From contig JAANSK020252607.1 of assembly GCA_011763485.2 (NCBI GenBank), positions 1 to 34,607 of the forward strand: a stretch of 34,607 nucleotides of DNA, in the 5' to 3' direction. The DNA is from Isoetes engelmannii (taxonomy: Eukaryota > Streptophyta > Lycopodiopsida > Isoetales > Isoetaceae). The position numbers were made by a program, and so were the translations under genes. Within the stretch, counting starts at the first letter, position 1; each line of letters starts with the position of its first letter. The notes under the pieces were generated by a model. That model was not told where the DNA came from, did no database searches, and saw nothing but the letters and a program-made list of their open reading frames with translations. Shown here piece by piece: positions 11,701 through 23,700 of this stretch.

Positions 11701-14700
11701 AAACGCAGTGCAAATGAAATGAGAAAATGTTAGACTATATAATCACATATGACGACGTCAAGGGTGAGTAAGAGTAATATTTTAATCTCTAACAAGCTTG
11801 TTCTCAAGCAAGAGAATGCTGGGCGTGAGACTGCCTTTTGTTGGAACTGTTTCTTGGACAAGAAGTGATGGCAAAGAGAAGAAACCAGCAGATAAAGGAC
11901 AATTCACAAGTGAAAAGGGCCATATCTCTAAGGAGTGTAGCAAAAGAAAGGCAAGGGATGCCAAACGAGAAGGCAATACCTCTGATGGAAAATCAAACAA
12001 AAGCAGCAGCAGCAAAGGGGTCAAGAGATCGAACTTGGCTGATGCAGATGGGCATGACAGTGAAGTCAAATACCTCTATCATGAGACAGACTGCTGAAGT
12101 AGATTGGATGATGACGATGGATATAGGTTGAATACCTTCACCATGCGAAAGACTGTTGCAGCAATGAAGAATGAATTTTGGACTACGGAGCTACCAAACA
12201 TACAACTGGTAGACGCAGAGTCTTCAAGCACTTGGACTGAATGTAAATCTACTTGGATGTAAGTCATGGAGAGCAGGTGCTATTGGGCGATGGCTACTCA
12301 CATCATAGTTACCCAAAACAAATAAAAAACAAAACGGCAGGTTAGAATCTAAAACAAAAGCAAAAAACAACAAAAATACAACGGCAAGTGATTGAAAAAG
12401 GCAGAAAAACACATATGAGTTAGTACTCATAATAGTAATGTTGTCATGTTTAGAACAGAAATTTGAAAAATACATATACTTATAAGTTAAGAGTGATATC
12501 ATAGTAGGAATTTCTAACATGGCATAACATGCTAACATGACATAATTCACATTATTAGCACGTACGGATCTGACCCAGCATCAACCTTGTTAGAAACATC
12601 TGGATGGGAATCGGATAAGGAGGCGGAATATAATATGAATCAACATGACGAGTAGCCTCCTTATCTTCATCATATTCCTCGTCTTCATTGCGATTATCAG
12701 CATCATCACGATCTCCATCTTGTCATGCTCAATTCTCTCTTCCAGATCTTTCATCATCCTGTTAAGCACCTGATCAAAGTGTCTAGACACCTCGGGATCT
12801 TTCAACTGGCTTCTGTCCGTGGAACTCAGGTCCTTGGAACTCAGGATCGAAATAAATGCAGCGGCATGAATGGGAGCATGATAATCATCTCATCTTGCAC
12901 TACACAAAGACCTTAACAGCTTTGATTTTGATTCGTCTTCCTCCAATGTCTCAATATGTTCACTCCTTTTGTATAGTCCTTCATAAACTTTACCAAGACA
13001 AGGAACATTACCATCAACTAGACGCAACATCAAGACAATTGACTCCACAACTTGAGGTGATGCTCAACATTCCTCCAGAATGCATAATCAAAGGCAATGT
13101 CATAGCATTGCCTTTATTGTTTCTAAACGTGCAACGTTAGTCTTGCAAAAAGTCTCATCAATAAACAATGTCCTCAAGATCCAATGCTATTCATGCAGTC
13201 TGTCAATCCCTTGCCTCATTTCGTGAAGTTTCACTCGCCTCATTTTGTTCTTCGTCCTAACTCCCTTGTTGCTTCAGTGACCCAAGGCTGATCAAAGGCT
13301 TCATTATGTATATTACAGAAGTTACGTATTGTCAAGCATAACGCAATGTTAGAAATCCATTAATCTCAAGGATGAAATCACAAAACAGAAAGTTCTATAA
13401 GATTCAAGAAAACAAAGAAATCTACGCACCCTAAGCTAATGTGGAGGTTCTACCACTACGCACACGTACCTATGTCGTGTCACTATTAAGGCAACACATT
13501 CACACTACTAGTCATTTATTTAATAACATCAGAATATGCCCTTTTTGCCATTATGGTTGCTTCCTCAAGTCATGAGTTTTGTGCAAAAAATTGTTTATTT
13601 TTTCTTCAGGCATTAGCATTTCAACCTGTTGCTAAGGGAAGGAGTTGCATAATTGCTGATCAGACTGGATCAGGGAAGTCGTTGGCATACCTGGCACCGT
13701 TAATACAACGTCTGAAGCATGATGAAGTTACTGGGGCTAGTATTTCATTGCCTAGAAGACCACGCGGATTGATATTGGTTCCTACTGGTGAATTAGCGGT
13801 GCAGGTATTTTGTTCTCCATCTGCACTTCGAGTGGGCTTTCATATATGCAGGCAACTGTTGGCATACACATGCTGAGAAGATATATGTCTTTTATGTTTA
13901 GTGGAGATGGTTTGTGTTCTGAATTTCAGATATATTGTAGACTTAGTTTAATAGCACTAATTACTTTTGAAATTATCCATGCTGGTCCCTTATGCTTGTA
14001 CGAGTTTAAGTAGTTAATAGATATACAAGGAAAAAAACCTGAATTGAATAGCAATTCATACACGTCATTAATGATGTCTCGTCCAAAGGGCATTGCAACA
14101 TGTGGCGATCACAAGTGTGCCCAAAATTGAACTACACGAGCTTTGGAATAGATCTGCTTTGATATCTAACATATAAGCCAACTGTTTCTACTCATGATAA
14201 CTTGAAGACAAGTTTACAGAACCTTCTGCTGTCTCCAAGTTACAAAGTTTAAAGAACCATGTGCCCTTTCAGGTTAAGAGAAAAAGGAAAGATAATGTCT
14301 ACTGAAGACCCATATATGTGTTATGATCACAAACTAATCCAGCCCGAGCTTCTCCAGTAATACAACCCAGGGATAATTGAAGCTGAACAACTAGTTGGAT
14401 CACAAGACCTCTCCCGTCGACTGGATTTGGTCTAAGAGATGAATGGTCTCAATTACAAGGGCTGTAAATATCCCTGTTGTTTAAACTTGTTTGTGCTTCA
14501 TGATACACTACTGCTGAATTTGTGCTAAATATTTGCAGCTTGAATTCAAGCAGTGTTGTATTTATACACGTTATGCCATTTTGGGAATACACAAGAAGGC
14601 AAGAGGAGGCCCTTTTACCCCATGGGTCATGCCCGGCCTTTTCAATATAGGCAACTAATCTGGACTCACTCAGAGCTTATATGCCATCATTTAGAGCTTA

Positions 14701-17700
14701 TGTCTCACATCGATGGGTAACAGGTAAGTACAACGAAATGTTAAGGCTTCAGCCACTAATGTGATGACGTGGCAGAATCTGAGCCACCATGTGAAGGATG
14801 ACGTGGCATCATCTAGGCCCATCATAGAGTTAGAGCGAGTTTCATATTTATTGCTGCTGAAACTAAGCTCTGACTAAGAATGAAAGAAACATGAAATGAA
14901 TTGAAACGGCTTGAGAGACTGAACACCTATGATGAAGCTACCGCGAAGGCTGCAACCTTACAAGCATTTGGAGAGTGAAGAAAATGACCCTAAATCTTCG
15001 TGTAATGGCTCCTAATCGAACTGTCCGGAATTCAGAAGTTCAAGAGATCATTCTATCTACCAACAGTGGTCAAATTGGCGTATTACCTAATCATGCTCCA
15101 CTTCTTACAGCTTTGGATCTTTTCATCTCTCTGAAACAAGAACCAATTCATTAATCATTCTGGCTTCAAGATGCTTGGCTATAGTGCAACACTAGCCTAG
15201 TAAAATATTGAAGATCCAAAAATATTCACATGATGTTTAGTATCAGGATGACACTTAAAGTCTTTGATTAAGATCCTTTTTGTGATAAGCTAGTGATATG
15301 AATTGAAGGATGCCTGTGTGGTATGGAATAAACCTTAGAGAGTTTAGGGCCCTACTAAGGAACCACCCTTTGGCTTGCTGGAACATTTGGAATCAAAGCC
15401 TAAGATTTGATCATCCATGGAGGTGTTTGATATGGTGGTGCTCGAGGGAGTGGCTATGGGAGCAAGAGAATGAGAAAGAAAGTCAAAATTGTGTCAAACC
15501 ATTGAATATCTGAGCCTAATTATGGGATCTATCTAAGTAAATATCTAGACCTTTAAAATAAAATGGATACTGGCCTTTTAAGTTTAGGGAAAATTACCAA
15601 AATGCCCCTATACTTTGCAAAAATTACGAAAACGCTTTTAAAAAATAGGGTATTTTGTCTAAAATGGTAATAACTTCTTTGTGACTGATCAAATTAGAAA
15701 GTGGCTTTCAAAAAACTTTTAGAAGAGAGTGAAATCTGTCCAACAACAACAGAATCATCTAAAATGGAGTTTGAATTTGCAAGTTATAGTGTTTTGAATA
15801 CGTGTTTAAAAAAACAACTCAAAAGAGCATAACTTGTCTCCAATTTATAGAATTTGATTTTGTTGGAAAGATATTATCATGATCTACAACTTTGACGAGG
15901 ATAACTTTTGCATTTGATGAGCCACTAAAAATATATTACCGCATTACCTTAAATGTCTTTCGTTTGAAGGGCATTTTGGTAATTTTTGCAAAGTATAGGG
16001 GCATTTTGGTTTAAAGGGCATTTTGGTAAATTTTGCAAAGTATAGGGGCATTTTGGTAATTTTTGCAAAGTATAGGGGCATTTTGGTAATTTTTTTTTCT
16101 TAAGTTACTAAGCCAAAGTAACGAAGGAAAGTTATAAGAAAAAAAGATAGACTTTTTTGACATCTGTTATATGTTATATATTGGAGATATATGCGGCAAA
16201 AAAGGCATCCTTGACATCTACGACTAGGGCGGACAGCTACAATAAAGATTAGATGAAATCTACAGTATTTTCACGACAAAGCGGCCGAAGTAAAACTTCT
16301 TAGCCAATTTGCAGCAACTACTTACAAAGGCCGACCCAGATCCTACTTCAGAGAACTCTTAATCCTCCTTAACACACCCCTCCTCAAGTTTATAGTGAAC
16401 CAATCTTGAAAAGTGATTTACTGAAGCTATAACACACTGAAGCTATAACACACTGCTACTAGGGTGTTATGAAATGTAATGGAGCCATAACACCCTGCTA
16501 CCTACCGGCCAAAATTTTCGGGGCGGTATGTTAAGGGTGATAACGCCCTGGCCCTTTGGTGTTACTTCAAAAAAAATTTCGGGCCATCAAAATGGCTCGG
16601 ACGTGCGCTATGTTGCACACCCTCGCCATTTTGATGGCCCTCAATTTTTTTCTTCAGTAACACCCTCGGGCCAGGGCGTTATCTACTCCATCCGTCAACC
16701 CATCCATTCTTATAGCGTGCTGAAGCATAAGCTTTTGTGTCGAGGATTGATGAAGTGGGCAGAATCCCTCAATCATTTGGTGAAGTCCAAATTCCTTTCT
16801 AGCCGAATCTATAATTCCATTCTATCCTTGAATTTGAGAACTTGCTAGATTGAGGATTCTCTAGTGGTTAAATTATTTTCCTCCAAAATCTAGACTTTCT
16901 CGGAGATTCTCTTTCCTCAGGATAGTCCACTTGGGTGGTGAGCTTTGCCCTTAAGGGTGGTATTGAGTTTATTTCCTGATGATTGTTTTGCGGCTACAGC
17001 TTGGAGTTTACACATTCATATCTAGGCTAAAAAATCCATCAGACTAGTCTGGATTAGTCTAGTGGACCTTAAAAATATCCAGACTAAATTACACAGCGTA
17101 TAAAGTGCGGTTCCGGTTTCTTTTGGTTGTGGGATATGGATTTATAGACTTGAATTCTAGAATATAAAAGATAAATTCTAGAATCTAGGTGGACTAATTC
17201 AGAAGCTTTTGAAGAATAGATGCGCCTAGCGAGTCAAGAATTATGTCGAACTAACCCTATTTTTGATGAAGTAGAAATATCCAGTAAGTTAGCACGCTTC
17301 GGTTTCTTCTGGAGCCAGGTGGATGGAGTTTGGATTCCTGCTATAAATTAAATTTAGTAAAATTTAGAAAGAAAAAAATGCATGAGTGAGCTGATCAAGA
17401 TTAAGACCATATTTTGTCATAATCAAGGATGAGAGTGAGAGTTATATGCTACCAGAATAGAATTTTATTGCTGGATTTGCATCTGAAGAATTTACATATG
17501 GAATTGCTTACAAAGTACTTGTAACAAGAATCAAAGAAAGAGCAGTAAGTTATTGCAAGAACAGGCAGCTATTGCAAGAATTGCTCAAGAATAACATAGA
17601 AATAAGAATAGAGTAAGGAAGATTCAACTGAAGAAAAAATCTACTGCGATATATTCAGCTGCGAATTTGCAGGACACTCCAGAAACAATTTTGCTGTGGC

Positions 17701-20700
17701 CATCAATAAAATATCTCGTAACAACTCCGACCTCGTTTTCTGCTTAAACAATCACCAAATCTGACAGCTTCTCGAGTACACAGCTTCAAGATCTTATTTC
17801 CAGCCTATTATCTGTTAGAGTATGATGATGACTGTGCATGCTGTCATCACGTGTTGCTGACATGGCACACTATATTAGCCAGTGTCACGCCTCATTCTAG
17901 TTAGTTCTTCACTAGGAGCTCAGCGCTTCATGCTGGTTGCCTTTCTCATTCCTTCATAGTCATAGAGCACTAACATGGTACCAGAGCCTCTATGAAGGAA
18001 AGCCAGTGTGTCTCTTTTTTTTTTCTCTCTCTGTTTGGATCTGAAGCTAAGCTTCCTAGGCATTGATCGGAAGTACTGTGGCTATCTATCAAGTGAGAAC
18101 TAGCTGATCCGAAGAATTCAAGGGTGGCAAGCATTAGGGTTTGTTTCTTGCTACGATTTGCAAGAAAGGGTGATTATAAGACAGGATTGTCTTGGATTGA
18201 GAAATCTTCATCAAGATTTGTGGATTTGCACATTTTTTGGTTTTAGAGGGCCGGATTTGAGGTGTTTGACAATTCATTTGATGAATTTCTTTGGACTGGG
18301 ATCTTGTAAATTGTGCAAACACATGGCTAGACTGGGAGTCTTGCAAGTGCAAGCACAGGGGCGTAGACTGGGGGCTTTGCAAATTGGACAGGTACATGCA
18401 AATTGGACAGGTGGAGTGCCTGGTCGATTCTCAGAGTGGTGATGATTTAGTTGGATCTGAAGTGGATCTATTTTTTTCTTGTCAATCCTGTGATTGTGGT
18501 TCTTGGAACCGGATTTACGTTGTGAAGAAACCCTGTATGCATATATGCTAGAATGAAAGAGATACACGAGATAGCTAGGCTATGAGTAAAATGGATGTCG
18601 AACTATAATGCATGACTATGGCGTTATAGGAGAGCCATGTCAGCAACATACGTGGCATGCCTAGTCATCTAAGAGTAGTGACATGTCACATGATATATGT
18701 TAACATCCCCCCGATGACTAGCATGACTCGAAAGATAGAAAACGAAACTAGAACTATTAATGCTAAGTATCGCCCCTGAGATATAACGCTGCCTGGAAGG
18801 AATTCTGCATATGAAGCAAATTCAACCACAGAAGTAACCATGGCTACCAGTTGACGTTGGTGTTAAACCATAACATCCATGGCTGCCAGTTGACGTTGGT
18901 CACTTGATCATATCCAATAACATTGTTCCATGCAAGGCCACTCCCCCCAGCACCATATCACATACTCTAGAGCAGATTGCTGTTCTTACTTCAATTATCA
19001 CTAAGGTTAGTCAACATGCACTAGATTTGCCACTTTACATGAATCTACATATTCCATTTACTTGCACACATGATGGGAAGGTGGAGGATCATTCTAACTT
19101 GGATGATTGTTTGGGGTATATTTCTTACTCTGATATTGGAGGATTAACCAAGCAGCTAAATGTAAGTTACAGGTGCTTGCATTTGAGAAATGAAGTATTA
19201 ATTGGTCTTGACATATATGACCATACAAATCTGGTTCTTAGTTCTGAAAGAAGTTTGCATAATTGAAACAATTTCAAAATCATGAGCAGTATAATTGGCA
19301 GCATGATTCGCTTGTATGTTCTTTTTGCACAGTAGCTGGGTGCCGTGATCGGTTACCTTATGGAGACCCGGCTAATAGGTCTAATAGGTTCAAGAACAAA
19401 GACTTCCATTTGCTTTTATACATTGAAGATGATATCACTATGGATGATCCATATCTGATCAAGAATAGAGAATAATCAAGAATAGAGAATGGTACAGAGG
19501 CAGAAAGATATGGTTTAAAACCAAGTTTCGCAGTCATGGTTACTCCTGTGGTTAAGCTTGCTTTATATGCTGAATTTCAGGACGTGTAACATCTCAGGGG
19601 GGATGTTAGTTCTAGGATTTCTATTTTTTTTATGCTAGTTTGTTTTCAGCTATGCACACCATCTAGGGGATGTTAGAGTATGATGATGACTGTGCATGCT
19701 GTCATCACTTGTTGCTGACATGGCACTCTATATTAGCCATTGTCAGGTCTTATTCTAGTTAGTTCTTCACTAGGAGCTCAGCGCTTCACACTGGTTGTCT
19801 TTCTCTATTCCTTCATAGTCATAGAGCACTGACATTATCTTCTTAATCCATATCTTTTCTTTGCAGGTTCCCAAAATTCAAATAATTTCTTATGCCAATT
19901 CCTGAAGCCTAAATCTTAAATTTGGATAGTTGCTGCATTGAATTATTTAGTGGTTTTATTGAGTTGACCTTTCCATAAGCCTTTCCCATATTTGCTTTGT
20001 TGCTTTGTTGCTTTGTTGCTGGAAAGTGTTCTCCAGCGGTTACATTGAATTTTCCTAAAATTGAACTTCTCCTTCTCCGGATACTTTTCTTTCTAAGCCA
20101 AAAGCGAAATTTTGAATATTTGTGTTACCTTGAATTAAATCGTTAAGCACGGACACCTCTAGTGATAACCAACACACCAAAAGGCGGATCCTTCTAGGAA
20201 ATCGTTATCCATGGGCTCTAACCTTTCCAGGCTTTATCCCTACCACATAGACCATCCCCTTCCTTGAGATGGTTGCCCTCAAGCATGTGGAACACACCAA
20301 TGTTGCCACGATAAATTTACAGGTCAGCCTATGTACATGAGATCACATATATACATAGGTTTTATACCTTAACACCCGCTGTCAATAGACAATAGCATCA
20401 GATGGTTTTCCTTCGGGATCAAGGACTAATTTAGTACTTGGCTCATAGGGTGTGATAGCAGGTTTACAAGCATGCATGTAGAACTTAGTAAGCAATCATT
20501 GATATGTATTTACTTTGTGTTAAGTGAACAGAGGTAGAATGCTGCCATACTTCAACTCCAAGTCAGAGATGAAGTAATCTGAAATCTGTAACTTCAAAAG
20601 AGGCTTTCATCTCTGACTTGATCAGATTAATAGCCCTTCCCAAAAAAGTCTCAATTTGGACAATTGGACGTGACGATTAATGGCCCTTCCCAAAAAAGTC

Positions 20701-23700
20701 TCGATTTGGACAATTGGATGTGACGTAAAAAGGAGAGATAGGACCAAGGTATTTGCTTGGCATCCTGCATGCAACACTTTGTTGAGACAATCCTGACAAT
20801 CCTGCCAAAGACTCTCATGATACTCTGGGCACTCCATTTGTGTGGCCATGGGAGCAGTGGTAGGGAAAGACTTTAGGGGTACAGGAACATCTCCTACAAA
20901 CTTAAAATACTATATAGGCAATCCAAATATTGTGCGGGCTGCCCTAATCAAAATGGTCGTGACTTTTTTGTTTGGACAAAAACAAACTTGGCGCTTTTTG
21001 TTTGTTATGGCGGGTTGTCATTTTTGGCGTATATTATACTAGGTTCAACTATTCAAATAAACAACTATAGGTAATAGGTTGTGTAATATTATATTAATGA
21101 ATATATATATAAATGAAAATATATATGATATTATATAGAAATCTACCGGCTTGTCATAGGACAAGTTCCTACAAAATTTTCTTTGTACCGAAAAAAATTC
21201 CTACAAAATTTTTTATGTACCGGAAAAATCAAAATTTGTACTGGCAATGGCATGGTTAGGACTTTCCCTGCCACTGCATGGGAGTCCTGCCAACATCACG
21301 CCCACAAGCCATGCACTCTCAATCTGCCACTGCATGGGAGTCCTGCCAACATCACGACCCACAAGCCATGCACTCTCAATCTGCGTAGGAAGGCTTTGAT
21401 ACCATGATAGAATTAGTCAAGAAGGAGAGATGCAAGAACTGGGATATGTTTCTATTGAAAGAGAAGATATTTATACATGGTTAAAGAGAAGATATTTATA
21501 CATGGTTTCTAATGTCTACATTCTAATGTCTATCTACAAACTAACGAGCTGTTGGGCTTATATGAATACGTCCATTTGTTTGTAAATCCTGCTTCCAGGA
21601 CCCTTGCAGCCCACTCTGGGGACAAGGGAGGAGAGAAGGCCATTTGTTTGTTTGTAAATCCCGTTTCCAGGACCTTTGCGACCCCAGAGGGACCTTTGCG
21701 ACCCACTCTGGGGACGAGAGAACGGCCTTTGGACCCCCAAGAAGCGGGTCAGCCGGACCAGCCGACTGATGAAGTAGAAAAGGGGCCACCGCTGCACTGT
21801 TGGATGGAGACATGGTGGGGACACGATGAGCCCACTGTGAGGATGTGGTGTATACGATTGTTTCCGAGTCTGAACCAGGAGACATTCCCTGCGGCAACAC
21901 TAGAAGAACCCTTCCATGTGGGACTCCAGGATCACTATGGCCGACTTCTTTCCTTGTTCGGTTTTTGTCCTTGTTCAATTGGGTTCGACGCCGTGGTTCA
22001 TTGCTATGTGCTGTGATCCTCTAATAGGCCATCCTCTAATAGGCCCGAATGCCCCTATTGCTATGTATTGTATCTCTGGTAATCATGAGAGTCTTACAAG
22101 GTAATCATGATAGTCTAACAAGTTAATCATCATAGTTTCACAAAGCATGATCGGTGCAAGGCCAAGGATTGACACTGCAAAAGCTGCCTCGTTGTCGCCC
22201 TTTTCCAGCCCCTATGTGGTGACACTTATCACCTACCTAGGCTATTAACTTTAGTTTACTAACGTCAACATATGTATGTGGTTGCGTTCCTTTTCTCATT
22301 TAGCTTTTTCCCTACTTCCATGTAAATATGTGTAATTCATGAAGAAATTTGAATATGGCGGAACCTGAACACTTCATAATTTACAGATATTAAATGTGTG
22401 CAAAAGCTTCTCAAAAGGTGGCTGCCCTTTCAAGTCAATGGTTGCAACGGGGAGCTTTAGATGGAGAACACAAGTTGACAATCTAGATAACGGCCCGGAT
22501 GTGTTGATAGCAACTCCAGGGAGATTTCTACATCTTGTTAAGGAAGAAAAGTTGTTGCTTGATAACTTGAAAAGGTAGCTATGTGTCGTACTTTATGCAT
22601 GTCATGTTGTGCAATCTGATACGGAACAGTTACTTAGGTGCAGTTTAGAAGATACACTAGATTCAATGTGATGTGGTTATTTTGTGCAATCTGATACGGA
22701 ACACTTACTTAGGTGCAGTTTAGTAGATACACTAGATTCAATGTGATGTACCTGATCTTGTATGCTTCAAAAACTGAGAGGAGGGAAGGCGTACCGAGCA
22801 TGGCAGATAGTCGTGACCTGGTACCATCCATCGGGGTAATACTATCCACTAGAATAAAATATGATCACATGTGCAAGTGCGCAACTGATGGACTACAATA
22901 CGAGATGATACATCAACTGGGTTTTCATGGATCTATAAATTGAAATGGAGATAAAATTCACATTAGAGAGGTGGCAGCATTCGGAACCAGGGTTGTCGGA
23001 TTTGTTTTAAGCTTTCATGTTTACAGGAAAGCATGGAAGATGCCAACAATCTTTTTTATTAATAGAAAACGCAACTATTACATCTGGTAGTTACTGTTTG
23101 ATGATGTGGCAGGCACAGGTGCTGACATGGAGATAAGAGTAAAGATTCTTGATCTTTAACACCCTTCCTGGAGCTTTATTCTAGATAACAAAAAAAAGTA
23201 CCATGAAACAAAGTAACCATGGAGACATTGGCTGAATTACTAAATGAGCTTTTTTCTCTTGGGCGCTGACTTAAATCTCCTTCATGACTGAATTCTAGAT
23301 TTCTCAATGTGAGACAACAGTAACTATTTGGATTGTTCTTATCCATGGATATGTCTCCCTTGAAACCTTATTTGGCGGCTCCAGAATTGGAAAGGGCCAA
23401 TTATAGCCCTTTCACAGAACCAGAATTGGGCATTCTCTTTGGGCACTCTCAGAAGGAAAATAGAGCCAAATGTAGAAAGGAGAATGGAGCCAAATATACA
23501 AACGTATGGAGTTCTTTGAGATGCAAACAATTAAATCGTTCAACAAGGCACGTAACTTTGATATGCTACAGAGCAAGTAGCAAGCCTGATACCACGGATT
23601 GAGGAACTGGAAAAGTCATTGAAATAAGAATTGAAACAGGCTAGCCTTGATGAATTGGAGAATTTTTGATATGAAATTGCAGTCATATGGAAGTTGCATT

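Larger units (their letters stand above)
9153..11794 (-). mobile_element. Ty1/Copia LTR retrotransposon, minus strand, decayed
   Basis: The element is bounded by similar direct repeats (9153-9322 and 11640-11794, both reading TAAAGGAAATT at the left and CTCTAAC at the right on the + strand), abuts a primer-binding site, and is flanked by AGCTT on both sides. On the minus strand it carries Copia reverse transcriptase and RNase H segments. At 2.64 kb it is about half the usual Copia length; gag, protease and integrase are largely lost or unrecognisable. LTRs are short (155-170 bp) and differ at many sites, so the insertion is old. The element ends TA instead of CA. Confidence 0.8.
17813..19834 (+). 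mobile_element. LTR element A, no reverse transcriptase
   Basis: LTRs at 17813-17975 and 19671-19834 both start TGTTAGAGTATGATGATG and end in CA; TTATC stands directly outside both (17808-17812 and 19835-19839). A tRNA-Met-like primer site follows the left LTR and a purine-rich AGGGGA precedes the right one. The 1.7-kb interior holds no RT, integrase or protease, only a leader and a short ORF region (18904-19475). It must have been mobilised by another element. It shares LTR start, leader, ORF segment and 3' end with element B at 25478-30672. Confidence 0.88.

Noticed and set aside
11795-12097. Zinc-knuckle gag of a second Copia element
   Set aside because: Only KGHISKEC is present; the first Cys pair is absent from the frame and the context does not otherwise look like gag. 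Kept as unassigned coding-like sequence.
18134-18567. Overlapping frames in the leader of LTR element A
   Set aside because: Both strands are open and the homologous leader in element B does not keep any of these frames.
21541-22016. Overlapping frames of about 150 codons on both strands
   Set aside because: They arise from a GC-richer tandem duplication; no conserved motif and no codon preference on either strand.
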